A DNA stretch of 64,000 nt, from contig NZ_BSTS01000010.1 in the NCBI RefSeq assembly GCF_030269665.1, forward strand, positions 1 to 64,000, read 5' to 3'. Made by a program: the position numbers and the translations under genes. Below are positions 35,926-44,821 of the stretch, piece by piece. The notes below the pieces were generated by a model. The model saw only the letters and a list, made by a program, of their open reading frames with translations, had not been told where the DNA came from and did not search any database. Origin of the DNA: Actinomycetospora sp. NBRC 106375 (lineage in GTDB: Bacteria; Actinomycetota; Actinomycetes; Mycobacteriales; Pseudonocardiaceae). The number at the start of each line of letters is the position of its first letter. Position 1 is the first letter of the stretch.

Positions 35926-37514
35926 GCGACACCTCCGTGCCGGGCGTCCGTGGTGCCGACGTGCAGGCGGCCGTCCCCGTCGAGGACGACGGTGCTCGAC
36001 GCGCGCTGCCAGTGGTCGTCGGTGGCCGGGTGGTCGTGGCGGACGTGGCAGCCGCGGGTCTCGGTGCGCGAGCCGGCGGCGGCCAGCAGGGCGTGGGCGG
36101 CGAGGGTGAGGTTGGCGTCCTCGACCTGCGCGCGCGTCCTCGGGACCCGGACGGCGCTCGCCGCCTCGACCGCGTCCGACGCCGCCGCGAGCCCGGCGGC
36201 GTCGCGCCCGATCCCCGCGCCCCGGGTCATGGCCCCCTGCAGGACGCGGCGGTCGGCGACCGGGACCGGCGCCGTCGCGGTCTCGACGGCGGCCGCGAGC
36301 CGGCGGGGCCCCGCGAGCGCCGCGGTGATGTCCTCCGCGGCCCGCCCGCCCACGACGAGGCCTTCGAGCAGGCTGTTCGAGGCGAGCCGGTTGGCGCCGT
36401 GCAGGCCGGTGCGCGCGACCTCGCCGGCGGCCCAGAGCCCCGGGACCCCGGTGCACCCGCGGGTGTCGGTGACGACGCCCCCGCAGGAGTAGTGCGCGGC
36501 GGGGCGGACCGGCACGGGGTCGGCCGCGAGGTCGACGCCGATCGCCGCGCAGGCGCCGGCGACGGTCGGGAAGCGGGCGGCCACGTCGGGGACGCCGGTG
36601 GCGTCGAGCCAGACGTGCTCGGCGCCCAGCTCGGAGATCCGCCGGGTGATGGCGGCGGCCACGACGTCGCGGGGCGCGAGGTCGCCGAGGGGGTGGACGC
36701 CCGCGGTCACCGACGCGCCGGCGGTGTCGCGCAGCACGGCGCCCTCGCCGCGCAGGGCCTCGGTGACCAGCGGCGCGCGCCCCGTCGACGACCGTCCCGT
36801 GAACAGCGCCGTCGGGTGGAACTGCACGAACTCGACGTCGGCCAGGGTGGCCCCGGCCCGCAGCGCCAGCGCCCAGCCGTCGGCCGTGGCGACGGCGGGG
36901 TTGGTGGTCGTCTCGTAGAGCCCGCCGACGCCGCCCGTCGCGAGCAGCACGGCGGGCGCGGCGAGGCGCCCGGCGGTGCCGTCGGCGTCGCGGACCTCGA
37001 GCCCGCGCACGCTGCCGTCGGCGCCGGTGAGCACCGCGACCGCCGCGTGCCCGGCGAGCACCGTCAGCTCCTCGCGGCGCGCGGCGGCGAGCAGGGCCCG
37101 CTCGACCTCGGCGCCGGTGGCGTCGCCGCCCGCGTGCACGACGCGGTACGCCGAGTGGCCGCCCTCCCGGCCCCGGGCGAGCCGCTCCGGGGCCCCGTCG
37201 AACACGGCGCCCTCGGCGCGCAGCGCCGCGACCGCGGCGGGGCCCGCGCGCAGGATCGCCCCGGCCGCGACGGCGTCGACGAGCCCGCCGCCGGCGGCGA
37301 CCGTGTCACCCAGGTGCGCGCCGACGGTGTCGCCGGTGACGTCACCGAGGACCACCGCGATGCCGCCCTGCGCCCAGCGGGTGCTGCCCTCCTCGGGCAC
37401 GTCCTTGGTGACGACGACGACGCGCAGCCCGGCCCGTCGCGCCGCCAGGGCCGCGGTGAGCCCGGCGACGCCCGAGCCGACGACGACGAGGTCGGCGGAC
37501 GTCTCCCAGCTCAC
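35922..37514 (-). CDS. nadB: L-aspartate oxidase
   Basis: A 530-residue flavoprotein that oxidises L-aspartate to iminoaspartate for quinolinate synthesis. The FAD loop [20 protein letters not shown] lies near residues 10-29; [41 protein letters not shown] and [20 protein letters not shown] are the standard family blocks. GTG 37514 overlaps the nadA stop (GTGA) and the end overlaps nadC (ATGA), so the operon is translationally coupled throughout. Confidence 0.96.
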   Translation of the reverse strand: MSWETSADLVVVGSGVAGLTAALAARRAGLRVVVVTKDVPEEGSTRWAQGGIAVVLGDVTGDTVGAHLGDTVAAGGGLVDAVAAGAILRAGPAAVAALRAEGAVFDGAPERLARGREGGHSAYRVVHAGGDATGAEVERALLAAARREELTVLAGHAAVAVLTGADGSVRGLEVRDADGTAGRLAAPAVLLATGGVGGLYETTTNPAVATADGWALALRAGATLADVEFVQFHPTALFTGRSSTGRAPLVTEALRGEGAVLRDTAGASVTAGVHPLGDLAPRDVVAAAITRRISELGAEHVWLDATGVPDVAARFPTVAGACAAIGVDLAADPVPVRPAAHYSCGGVVTDTRGCTGVPGLWAAGEVARTGLHGANRLASNSLLEGLVVGGRAAEDITAALAGPRRLAAAVETATAPVPVADRRVLQGAMTRGAGIGRDAAGLAAASDAVEAASAVRVPRTRAQVEDANLTLAAHALLAAAGSRTETRGCHVRHDHPATDDHWQRASSTVVLDGDGRLHVGTTDARHGGVA

Positions 37515-38515
37515 TCGCCACCGCCCGGGCGGCCGATCTCGATCATCCGCTGGACGGCGCCGCGGGCCCGTGCCGCCGTCTCGGCATCGACGTGGACCTC
37601 GTCGCGACCCTCGACCAGCGCCCGGGTCAGGGCACCCGGCGTGATCATCTTCATGTAGCCGCAGGCGGCGCGGTCGTTCACCGGGCGGAAGTCGACGTCG
37701 GGGTTGGCGCGGCGGAGCTGGTGGAGCATGCCGACCTCGGTGGCCACGAGCACGCTGCGCTTGGTGGTGTTCTTGGCGGCGTCGAGCATGCCGCCGGTCG
37801 AGAGGATGTGGACCTGGTCGGCGGGCACGGCGCCCGCGCCGGCGAGGTAGAGCGCGCTGGTGGCGCAGCCGCACTCGGGGTGCACGAACAGGTCGGCCTC
37901 GGGGTCGGCCTGGGCCCGGGCGGTGAGCTCGGCGCCGTTGATCCCGGCGTGGACGTGGCACTCGCCGGCCCAGACGTGCAGGTTCTCCCGCCCGGTCTCG
38001 CGCTTGACGTGGGCGCCGAGGAACTGGTCGGGGAGGAAGAGGACGTCCCTGTCGGCGTCGATGCTCCGGACCACCTCGACCGCGTTGGACGACGTGCAGC
38101 AGACGTCGGTCTCGGCCTTCACCGCTGCGGTGGTGTTGACGTAGCTGACGACGACGGCACCGGGGTGCTCCGCCTTCCAGGCGCGCAGCTCGTCGGCGGT
38201 GATCGAGTCGGCGAGGCTGCAGCCGGCGCGCTCGTCGGGGATGAGCACCGTCTTGTCCGGGGCGAGAATCTTCGCGGTCTCGGCCATGAAGTGGACGCCG
38301 CAGAAGACGATCGTGCTCGCGTCGCTCGCCGCGGCGACCCGGCTCAGGGCCAGCGAGTCGCCGGTGTGGTCGGCGACGTCCTGGATCTCGGGGCGCTGGT
38401 AGTTGTGCGCGAGCACCACGGCGTCGCGCCCCCGGGCGAGCCGGCGGATCTCCTCGGCCCACCCCGGACCGGCGGCGACCGGTGCGACGAGGTCCGTGGC
38501 AGCGGTGACGGTCAT
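37511..38515 (-). CDS. nadA: Quinolinate synthase A
   Basis: A 334-residue NadA, the iron-sulfur enzyme that condenses iminoaspartate with dihydroxyacetone phosphate to quinolinate. The [4Fe-4S] cysteines are expected in [27 protein letters not shown] and [32 protein letters not shown] begins the first domain. ATG 38515 is preceded by GGAGGAG. First gene of nadA-nadB-nadC, downstream of an NrtR-type dyad at 38569-38591. Confidence 0.97.
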   Translation of the reverse strand: MTVTAATDLVAPVAAGPGWAEEIRRLARGRDAVVLAHNYQRPEIQDVADHTGDSLALSRVAAASDASTIVFCGVHFMAETAKILAPDKTVLIPDERAGCSLADSITADELRAWKAEHPGAVVVSYVNTTAAVKAETDVCCTSSNAVEVVRSIDADRDVLFLPDQFLGAHVKRETGRENLHVWAGECHVHAGINGAELTARAQADPEADLFVHPECGCATSALYLAGAGAVPADQVHILSTGGMLDAAKNTTKRSVLVATEVGMLHQLRRANPDVDFRPVNDRAACGYMKMITPGALTRALVEGRDEVHVDAETAARARGAVQRMIEIGRPGGGE

Positions 38516-38568
38516 CGCCGTCTCCTCCCCCGGCGACCCCTCGGCGTCGAGGGCGGCCGGTCTCGGTG

Positions 38569-38591
38569 GTTTTCGCCTATTGGTCGAAAAC
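38569..38591. promoter_or_regulatory. NrtR-type operator of the NAD operon
   Basis: GTTTTCG (38569-38575) and CGAAAAC (38585-38591) form a perfect 7-bp inverted repeat with a 9-base spacer, 54 bases upstream of the nadA ATG in the gap shared with divergent nrtR. It stands out as one of the few AT-rich tracts in the region. Confidence 0.7.
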
Positions 38592-38727
38592 GTGGTCGAC
38601 CGTACCCGCCCGCCCCGCCCTCGCGCCAGAGCCCGGTCACCCCGCGTGGCGTGGACCACCCCGTGGATCGCGAGCGTGTGGTGCTGCGGACGCTGAGTGT
38701 CGGCGGTGGCCCACCGCTGGTACGGCC

Positions 38728-38733
38728 TACGAT
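38728..38733 (+). promoter_or_regulatory. -10 box of leaderless nrtR
   Basis: TACGAT ends 8 bases before the GTG at 38742, and no ribosome site is present. Confidence 0.45.
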
Positions 38734-38741
38734 CACTCTCC

Positions 38742-39449
38742 GTGGAGACGGCTGGTGCGGGCGGGGAAGCGGGGACGTACGCGCACGACGTGCTCGCCGT
38801 CGTGCTGCGCATCACCGGCGCGGTGCCGAGCGTGCTGCTCTGGCAGCGGGCGCGGGAGCCGCAGGCGGGCCGCTGGTCGCTGCCCGGCGGACGCCTCGGG
38901 CCCGACGAGGACGTCGAGGCCTCGGTGCGGCGGCACCTCGCGGAGAAGGTGGACCTCGCCGAGGTCGCCCACGTCGAGCAGCTGGGCGTGTTCTCCGACC
39001 CCCATCGCGGACCGGCCCCGCGGCGCATCGCGACCGCGTTCCTCGGCCTCGTGCCCACCGACGCCGACCCGGCCGTCCCCGACGACACCGCCTGGCACCG
39101 CGTCGACCGCCTCCCCGAGACGGCCTTCGACCACGGCGCCATCACCCGCGACGGCCTCGACCGCCTGCGTGCCAAGCTCTCCTACACCAACATCGGGTTC
39201 GCGCTCGCACCCGCCGAGTTCACCGTCTCGGAGCTGCGTGACCTCTACGCCGCCGCTCTCGGGCACCGCGTCTCGGCCACCAACCTGCAGCGGGTGCTGA
39301 CCCGGCGCGGGGTGCTCGTGCCCACCGGCGAGATCGCGGCGTCGGGACCCGCGGGCGGCCGCCCGGCGGCCGTCTTCCGGTACTCGGAGCGCGGGTTGCG
39401 CGTCACCGACCCCTTCGCCGCGCTCCGCCCACCCGGCGAACCCGGCTGA
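38742..39449 (+). CDS. nrtR: Nudix-related NAD biosynthesis repressor NrtR
   Basis: A 235-residue protein with an N-terminal Nudix fold and a C-terminal winged helix ([40 protein letters not shown]). The Nudix box region [20 protein letters not shown] lacks the usual REXXEE, with His and Lys in place of the catalytic glutamates, so the domain should sense ADP-ribose or a related ligand rather than hydrolyse it. Its divergence from nadABC and the dyad between them support a role as repressor of NAD synthesis. Confidence 0.9.
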   Translation: METAGAGGEAGTYAHDVLAVVLRITGAVPSVLLWQRAREPQAGRWSLPGGRLGPDEDVEASVRRHLAEKVDLAEVAHVEQLGVFSDPHRGPAPRRIATAFLGLVPTDADPAVPDDTAWHRVDRLPETAFDHGAITRDGLDRLRAKLSYTNIGFALAPAEFTVSELRDLYAAALGHRVSATNLQRVLTRRGVLVPTGEIAASGPAGGRPAAVFRYSERGLRVTDPFAALRPPGEPG

Positions 39450-39512
39450 GGAACGGCCCGGAACGGCGGGGACCGCGCACCGCGCCACCCGGCGGCGAGC
39501 CCGTGGTGGTCG

Positions 39513-39518
39513 TAGCGT
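39513..39518 (+). promoter_or_regulatory. -10 box of a leaderless gene
   Basis: TAGCGT ends 7 bases before GTG 39526 of the LON-domain gene. Confidence 0.5.
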
Positions 39519-39525
39519 GGGCGCC

Positions 39526-40227
39526 GTGGTCGAGACGCTGCCCCTGTTCCCGCTGGGAACCGTGCTGCTCCCGGGCGCCTCGTTGCCACTGCACATCTTC
39601 GAGCCCCGCTACCGCCAGCTGACGATCGACCTGGTCACGGGCGCGATCCCCGGCAAGCAGTTCGGCGTGGTCGCGGTCCGCGAGGGCTGGAGCCCGGACG
39701 ACGGCCGCGACGGCCTGCACGACGTGGGCTGCACCGCGTCGCTGCGCGAGGTGCGCCGCCTGCCCGACGGCCGGTTCGACATCCAGACCACCGGGGACCG
39801 GCGGTTCCGCCTCGTCGACGTCGACGACACGACGGCCCCCTACCTGGTCGCGAACGTCGAGTGGCTCCCCGACGAGGACGACGAGGACGAGCAGGACCTC
39901 GCTCCGTTCGCGATGGCCGCACGCGCCGCGCACCGCCGCTACTGCACCACCGCCTGGCGCCAGCAGGGCGGCGGCGACGGCGAGATGCCCACGGAGCTCA
40001 CCGAGGAGGCGGCGCCCGACGTCGCCGATCCCGAGCTCGCGCACATCCTGGCGGGGGACTGCCTGCTGCCGCTCTCGGACCGCCAGGAGCTGCTCGAGCA
40101 GACCTGCCCGATGGAGCGCCTGCAGCTCGTCCGGCGCTCGATGACCCGCGAGGCCGTGCTGCTCGGCGAGTTGCGCGCGGTGTGGGCCCCGAGCATCAAG
40201 TTCGCGGTCGAGCACAGCCTGAACTGA
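39526..40227 (+). CDS. LON substrate-binding domain protein
   Basis: A 233-residue protein consisting of the N-terminal-type LON domain (PF02190) without protease or ATPase parts. TLPLFPLGTVLLPGASLPLH and IFEPRYRQL open the domain, and the basic block VGCTASLREVRRLPDGRFDI and FDIQTTGDRRFRLVD complete it. A helical C-terminal part contains LLPLSDRQELLEQTCPMERL. Stand-alone LON-domain proteins are common in actinobacteria and their role is unclear. GTG 39526 is used because of the leaderless promoter; an in-frame GTG at 39517 overlaps the -10 box. Confidence 0.85.
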   Translation: MVETLPLFPLGTVLLPGASLPLHIFEPRYRQLTIDLVTGAIPGKQFGVVAVREGWSPDDGRDGLHDVGCTASLREVRRLPDGRFDIQTTGDRRFRLVDVDDTTAPYLVANVEWLPDEDDEDEQDLAPFAMAARAAHRRYCTTAWRQQGGGDGEMPTELTEEAAPDVADPELAHILAGDCLLPLSDRQELLEQTCPMERLQLVRRSMTREAVLLGELRAVWAPSIKFAVEHSLN

Positions 40228-40236
40228 GGGCGCGCG

Positions 40237-40701
40237 GTGGATCTGCCCGTCCCCGGCCTGGAGTTCCTCGCCCACGTCGAGGTCGCGCTCGGCGAGCTCC
40301 TCGACCTCGGCACCACTGACGCAGGCCACCGGCGCATCGTCCCGATCGTCGGGGGCACCGTGCGGGGCGAGCGCTTCTCCGGGGTGGTCCTCCCGGGCGG
40401 GGCCGACTGGCAGGTGGTCCAGGACGACGGCGCGGTGGTCATCGACACCCGCTACACGTGGCGGGCCGACGACGGCGCGCTCGCGCACATCCGCACCGCC
40501 GGCGTGCGCGCCGGCCCGCCCGCGGTGCTCGACGCCCTGGCACGCGGCGACGACGTCGACCCGGCCGCGTACTACTTCCGTGTCTCCGCGACCTTCGAGA
40601 CCTCCGCGCCGCGGTACCGCTGGATGACCCGGGTGCTGACGGTCGCCACCGCGCGGCGCACGCCGTCGGCCGTGGTCTACGACGCTTACACGCTCACCTG
40701 A
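40237..40701 (+). CDS. DUF3237 (UPF0311) family protein
   Basis: A 154-residue beta-barrel protein of the DUF3237 family. GLEFLAHVEVALGELLDLG opens it, and HRRIVPIVGGTVRGERFSG, DWQVVQDDGAVVIDTRYTWR and YYFRVSATFETSAPRYRWMT are the usual conserved blocks. The function is not known. GTG 40237 lies 9 bases after the LON-domain gene, so the two are probably cotranscribed. The 3' end overlaps the convergent LysR gene by 8 bases. Confidence 0.85.
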   Translation: MDLPVPGLEFLAHVEVALGELLDLGTTDAGHRRIVPIVGGTVRGERFSGVVLPGGADWQVVQDDGAVVIDTRYTWRADDGALAHIRTAGVRAGPPAVLDALARGDDVDPAAYYFRVSATFETSAPRYRWMTRVLTVATARRTPSAVVYDAYTLT

Positions 40702-41596
40702 GCGCGACCACCTCCCGGACCCGGTCGCGCAGCCACCGCCGCGCCGGGTCTGTGTCGGTCCGCGGGTGCCACGACTGTTCGATCACCAGCGGCGGCAGGT
40801 CCAGCGGCACCTCCCAGGTCACGAGGTCGGCGCCGCCGACGACGTCGGTCACCCACCGCGGCGCGAGGGTGACCAGGTCGGCCGCGCGGACCAGGGCGAA
40901 CGCGGCGACGAGGTCGGGCACGGTCGCGACCACGTCGCGGGCGAGGCCGCGGGTGGCGAGCGCGTCGTCGAGCGGGCCGCGCCGACGCCCGCGCCGCGTG
41001 GCGTTGACGTGCCCGACCTCGGCGAGCGCCTCCGGGGTCACCGCGTCCCGGCGCGCCAGCGCCCCGTCGTGGCGACCGACCAGCACCATCCGGTCGTGCC
41101 GCAGCACCTCGCGGTGCAGCTCTCCGGAGTCGTCGGAGTCCGACGCCGCGCCGACGTCCAGGTCGACGGCGCCGTCGCGCAGCGCCGCGACGCTCTCGTC
41201 GCCCTCCCCCACGAGCCGCAGCCGCACCCGCGGAGCGCGCGGGCGGATCGCGGCCAGCAGCGCCGGTCCGAGCGCGGCCGCGGCGGCGTGCCCGGTGCGG
41301 ACGGCGAACGTCGCGTCGAGGGTGGCCTCGTCGACCGCGCCCCGCGGCCCGAGGAGCTCCTGGGCCGCGACGTGCACGGCGTGGACGCGCTCGCGCAGGC
41401 GGTCGGCCTCCGGGGTCGGGACGAGGTCCCGGCCCACCCGGACCAGCAACGGGTCGCCCGTCGCGCGGCGCAGCCGGGCGAGGCTGCGACTCACGGCCGG
41501 CGGGCTGAGGTGCAGGCGCTGCGCGGCGCCGGTGACGCTGCCCTCGGCGAGCAGCGCGTCGAGCGCGGCCAGCAGGTTGAGGTCCACGGATTGCAC
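40694..41596 (-). CDS. LysR family transcriptional regulator
   Basis: A 300-residue LysR-type regulator. The N-terminal helix-turn-helix (about residues 4-62) reads LNLLAALDALLAEGSVTGAA and HLSPPAVSRSLARLRRATGD, the NodD/NahR-like subgroup; the rest is a periplasmic-binding-protein-like effector domain. GTG 41596 (VQSVDLNLLAAL) is chosen over 41623, which would lie beyond the putative operator. It is divergent from the O-methyltransferase gene with 67 bases between, and a TTGC-N7-GCAA dyad lies at its start. The effector is unknown. Confidence 0.87.
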   Translation of the reverse strand: MQSVDLNLLAALDALLAEGSVTGAAQRLHLSPPAVSRSLARLRRATGDPLLVRVGRDLVPTPEADRLRERVHAVHVAAQELLGPRGAVDEATLDATFAVRTGHAAAAALGPALLAAIRPRAPRVRLRLVGEGDESVAALRDGAVDLDVGAASDSDDSGELHREVLRHDRMVLVGRHDGALARRDAVTPEALAEVGHVNATRRGRRRGPLDDALATRGLARDVVATVPDLVAAFALVRAADLVTLAPRWVTDVVGGADLVTWEVPLDLPPLVIEQSWHPRTDTDPARRWLRDRVREVVALR

Positions 41597-41605
41597 AAGA
41601 CGCAA
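41591..41605. promoter_or_regulatory. LysR-type dyad
   Basis: TTGC-ACAAGAC-GCAA is an inverted repeat with the T-N11-A layout typical of LysR sites. It overlaps the proposed start codon of the LysR gene and lies 59 bases before the methyltransferase gene. Confidence 0.45.
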
Positions 41606-41650
41606 TGATAGGTGCACGAACATTCACTGGTGCGCACGCGAGGCCCTTCC

Positions 41651-41656
41651 TAGCGT
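41651..41656 (+). promoter_or_regulatory. -10 box of a leaderless gene
   Basis: TAGCGT ends 7 bases before ATG 41664 of the methyltransferase gene. Confidence 0.5.
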
Positions 41657-41663
41657 CGGAGCC

Positions 41664-42346
41664 ATGACCTCCACGCTCGACGCCCCCGCCGTCCACGACG
41701 AGCTCACCGGCCTCCTCGCGGCCGCCGACGCCCAGGAACCGGAACTGCACGCCCGGCTCGCCACCCGCTTCCCCGGCAGCAGCAGCGACCCCGGCACCCG
41801 CCCGACCTCCGACGAGGACGTCGCCGACCTCCTCACCGACGCCTACATCGCCGTGCCCCGCGAGGTGGGCGAGCTGCTCGCCCTGCTCCTGCGGGCGACC
41901 GGCGCGCGGACCGTGGTGGAGTTCGGGACCTCGTTCGGCATCTCGACGATCTACCTCGCCGCCGCGCTGCGCGACAACGGCGGCGGCCGCGTCATCACGA
42001 CCGAGATCGAGCCCGCCAAGGCCGACGCCGCGACGGCCTCGCTGCGCCGCTGCGGGCTCGACGACCTCGTCGACGTCCGGGTGGGCGACGCCCGGGAGAC
42101 GCTCCGCGGGCTCGACGGCCCCGTCGACGTGCTCCTGCTCGACGGCTGGAGCACCCTGTACCTGCCGGTGCTCGAGATCGTGGAGCCCGCGCTGCGTCCC
42201 GGGGCACTCGTCGTCGCCGACGACACGTCGCTGTTCCCCGAATCCTCGCGCCCTACCTCGCGCGTGTCCGGGACCCGGGGGCGGGCTACCGGTCGGTCGA
42301 CCTCCCCCTCGGCGACCGACTCGAAGTGACCGTCCGGACCGCGTGA
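41664..42346 (+). pseudogene. O-methyltransferase-like gene with a C-terminal frameshift
   Basis: The first 193 codons encode a class I AdoMet methyltransferase: RTVVEFGTSFGISTIYLAAA is the AdoMet-binding loop, then VITTEIEPAKADAATASLRR and VDVLLLDGWSTLYLPVLEIV. At 42240-42243 the frame changes. In the present frame the end is nonsense (SSRPTSRVSGTRG...) up to TGA 42329, whereas the next frame gives ILAPYLARVRDPGAGYRSVD followed by LPLGDRLEVTVRTA, stopping at 42346. A single missing base, expected GAG-ATC, explains this. Only the last 34 residues are affected, including the final beta-strand pair. It may be a sequencing error or a recent mutation. Confidence 0.75.
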
Positions 42347-42459
42347 GCGACGAGACCCAACCTCGTCCCGCCCTGCACCTCGACGTGACGCGGCGCTCCG
42401 ATCCTGCACCCTCCGACGGCGGCCGACGGAGTCCGCCGTCCCGGACACCAGGAGCACCC

Positions 42460-42885
42460 GTGGACACGCGCGCACTGATGGAGCTGAACCTCGAGCGGTG
42501 GAACGCCAAGGACCAGGCCGGCTGGTGCGGCCTCTTCACCGAGGACGCGACGCTGACGGCGCCGGGCGGGGTCAGCGGCTCGGGCCCGGAGACCGTGACG
42601 ATGTTCTACCGGCTCTGGCAGGAAGCCTTCCCCGACAACCGGTGCCGCATCGTGCGCCTCGTCGACGGCGGGGACAACGGGGCCGTCGAAGCCGTGTTCG
42701 AGGGCACCCACACCGACACCCTCCGTGCGCCGGGCGGCGACGTCCCGGCCACCGGACGCCGGGTGAGCGTTCCCTTCGTCAACATCGTCGAGGTCGCCGG
42801 GGACCGCTACCGCTCGTTCGGCCTCTACTTCGACCAGGTCGAGATGCTGACCCAGCTCGGGCTCGCGGCGGCGCCCGCCGGGTGA
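42460..42885 (+). CDS. SnoaL-like/ester cyclase-type protein
   Basis: A 141-residue protein of the SnoaL-like NTF2 fold. LMELNLERWNAKDQAGWCGL opens it and FTEDATLTAPGGVSGSGPET, FYRLWQEAFPDNRCRIVRLV and RRVSVPFVNIVEVAGDRYRS follow the usual pattern. Such proteins bind small hydrophobic ligands; some are cyclases and others have no known activity. GTG 42460 is chosen for its AGGAG site at 7 bases; an in-frame GTG at 42343 lacks one. It converges on the M20 peptidase gene, with no gap. Confidence 0.75.
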   Translation: MDTRALMELNLERWNAKDQAGWCGLFTEDATLTAPGGVSGSGPETVTMFYRLWQEAFPDNRCRIVRLVDGGDNGAVEAVFEGTHTDTLRAPGGDVPATGRRVSVPFVNIVEVAGDRYRSFGLYFDQVEMLTQLGLAAAPAG

Positions 42886-43947
42886 TCAGGTCAGCGCGGC
42901 CAGCACGCGCCGGTAGGCCTCGGCCGCCGGTTCGATCAGCCCGGCCGGTGCGGTCTCGTCGGTGACGTGGGCCTGCTCGGGCTCGCCGGGGCCGCAGACG
43001 ATCGTGTCCGCGCCGCCGAGGGCGCCGGCGAGCACGCTCGCGTCGGTGAAGTAGGTGGCGTACTGCCCCGTCCCGCCACCGAGCAGCTCGACGACCCGGG
43101 TCACCCGCGCCGGGTCGGTGTCGATCAACGGGAGCTCGACGAGGCGCTCGGTCTCGACGGCCACGCCCGCGAGCTCGGCGACGGTGGCCGCCGCGGCGTC
43201 GGCGGTGTCGCCGGGCACCAGGCGCAGGTCGACCGTGAGCGCGGCGCGGTCCGGGACGACGTTGGGCTGGATGCCGGCGCGCATCATGCCGACGTTCGCC
43301 GTCGTCGACCCGTGCGTCGCGCTGCTCGGCCAGGCGTCGTGCTCGTGGATGCGCACCGCGGCGCGGGCGAGGTCGACGAGCGCGTTGTGGCCGAGGTCGG
43401 GCCGCGACCCGTGGGCCGGGACACCGAGCGCCACCAGCTCGAGCCACAGCACGCCCTTGTGGCCGAGCACGACACGGTTGGCGGTCGGCTCGGCGACCAG
43501 CAGCGTCCCGGACGGCCGCAGCGCGCGGGCGGGGATCTCGCGGGCGCCCTCGCAGCCCGTCTCCTCGCCGAAGGTCAGCACGACCTGCACGCCGCGCCCG
43601 CCGGCGCGGACGTGCTCCGCGGCCGCGACGACGGCGGACGCGACCCCGGCCTTCATGTCGCTCGACCCCCGGCCCCGCAGGCGCCCGTCGACGACGTCGC
43701 CGGCGTGCGGGTCGAACGACCACACCGCGGCGTCGGCGGGCACGGTGTCGAGGTGCCCGGTCACCGTCACCGGGGTCTCGTCGCCGCGGTGGGCGACGAC
43801 GTTGGCCCGCCCGGGCCGCGTCTCGTGCACCGTGACGGCGAGCCCGGCGTCGTCGAGGCGGTCGGCGAGCAGGTCGGCGGCCGCCCGCTCCCCACCGCCG
43901 CGGGTGTCGAGGCGGACGAGCTCGCGGGCGAGGTCGACGGCGGTCAT
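42886..43947 (-). CDS. M20 family metallohydrolase (DapE/ArgE-like)
   Basis: A 353-residue zinc-dependent amidohydrolase resembling succinyl-diaminopimelate desuccinylase and acetylornithine deacetylase. TVTGHLDTVP supplies the first metal His and Asp, GRGSSDMKAG the bridging Asp, LTFGEETGCEGAR the catalytic Glu-Glu pair, and LVAEPTANRVVLGHKGVLWL follows; YFTDASVLAGAL is near the end, where the last metal His would be expected. The M20 label is safe but DapE versus ArgE is not settled. ATG 43947 overlaps the stop of the DUF2567 gene (ATGA), so it ends the biotin operon. Confidence 0.85.
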   Translation of the reverse strand: MTAVDLARELVRLDTRGGGERAAADLLADRLDDAGLAVTVHETRPGRANVVAHRGDETPVTVTGHLDTVPADAAVWSFDPHAGDVVDGRLRGRGSSDMKAGVASAVVAAAEHVRAGGRGVQVVLTFGEETGCEGAREIPARALRPSGTLLVAEPTANRVVLGHKGVLWLELVALGVPAHGSRPDLGHNALVDLARAAVRIHEHDAWPSSATHGSTTANVGMMRAGIQPNVVPDRAALTVDLRLVPGDTADAAAATVAELAGVAVETERLVELPLIDTDPARVTRVVELLGGGTGQYATYFTDASVLAGALGGADTIVCGPGEPEQAHVTDETAPAGLIEPAAEAYRRVLAALT

Positions 43948-44549
43948 GCGGTGTCGTCCCGGCTCATGTCCTCGTGCCCGTCGACGATCGCCGCCAGGAC
44001 ATACGCGAGCGCCGCGCCGAGCCCGGCGATCAGCGCGATCCACCAGGGCCCGGGCGACGGCGGCAGGCTCGTCATGACCGCCGGCACCGGGGCTGCCGGG
44101 GCGGCGCTGCCCAACGCGGCCGGGTCCACGAGCACCGGCACCGGCGACGCCGCCCAGGCCAGCAGCGCGCCGACCCGGCCCGCGACCCACGCGCCCGCCA
44201 GGGACCCGAGGACCACCGCGATCAGCATCACCGGCCCCCGGCGGTGCCGGCGGCGCCAGGCGACCGCGCCGGCGATCACCCCGAACGACGCCACCAGCAG
44301 GACGTGGATCGCGACGGCGTCGAACGCGTGGTCGGCCTCCCCGGCGGGCGACCCGATGCCGGCGCCGGGCAGGGCGACGACGTGCACGACGGGGGCGAGC
44401 AGAGCCCACAGCGCCCCGAGCGGCAGGCCCACCACCAGCAGGATCGCCGCGTAGCGCAGGGCGGCGGGCACGTCCTCGCGCAGCTCCTCCCGCCCGAGCC
44501 GGCCCGTGGGCTCGGCGGGCAGGAAGTCGTCCTCGAGGACGGAGCTCAC
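43944..44549 (-). CDS. DUF2567 membrane protein
   Basis: A 201-residue membrane protein with about four hydrophobic segments ([74 protein letters not shown]) and an acidic cytoplasmic N-terminus ([16 protein letters not shown]). The arrangement downstream of bioB-bsaP is the same as for the DUF2567 gene in mycobacteria. The function is unknown. GTG 44549 overlaps the bsaP stop (GTGA), and its own stop overlaps the M20 gene start. Confidence 0.8.
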   Translation of the reverse strand: MSSVLEDDFLPAEPTGRLGREELREDVPAALRYAAILLVVGLPLGALWALLAPVVHVVALPGAGIGSPAGEADHAFDAVAIHVLLVASFGVIAGAVAWRRRHRRGPVMLIAVVLGSLAGAWVAGRVGALLAWAASPVPVLVDPAALGSAAPAAPVPAVMTSLPPSPGPWWIALIAGLGAALAYVLAAIVDGHEDMSRDDTA

Positions 44550-44821
44550 GGGTCGAGCTCTCGCTTCGCTTCGTCTCCCGGCCACGAGAACCCGTTCTGC
44601 CCCGCCGACTCGCCGTGCCGGCTGCACCGCGCGGTCCAGCCCACCGGGTCGACCTGCACGACCATGCGCCGGGCGCACACCGGGCAGTGCCGCGGCGGGT
44701 CGACCGTCGCGAGCCGCCGGTCGCACGCGGCGTGCTCGCCCTCGGTGCGGGCGCCGCCGCACCAGGCGCAGTAGACGGCGGCGGCGCCGGCCCCGTCGGT
44801 CGGCTCGAGGACGGCGCTCAC
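44546..44821 (-). CDS. bsaP: Biotin synthase auxiliary protein BsaP-like
   Basis: A 91-residue cysteine-rich protein encoded directly after bioB with a GTGA overlap. Cysteine motifs are [23 protein letters not shown] and ARCSRHG. This matches the small protein that accompanies bioB in mycobacteria and was recently described as needed to maintain the auxiliary iron-sulfur cluster of biotin synthase. The assignment rests on position, size and the CxxC pairs. GTG 44821 ([16 protein letters not shown]) is the start. Confidence 0.8.
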   Translation of the reverse strand: MSAVLEPTDGAGAAAVYCAWCGGARTEGEHAACDRRLATVDPPRHCPVCARRMVVQVDPVGWTARCSRHGESAGQNGFSWPGDEAKRELDP

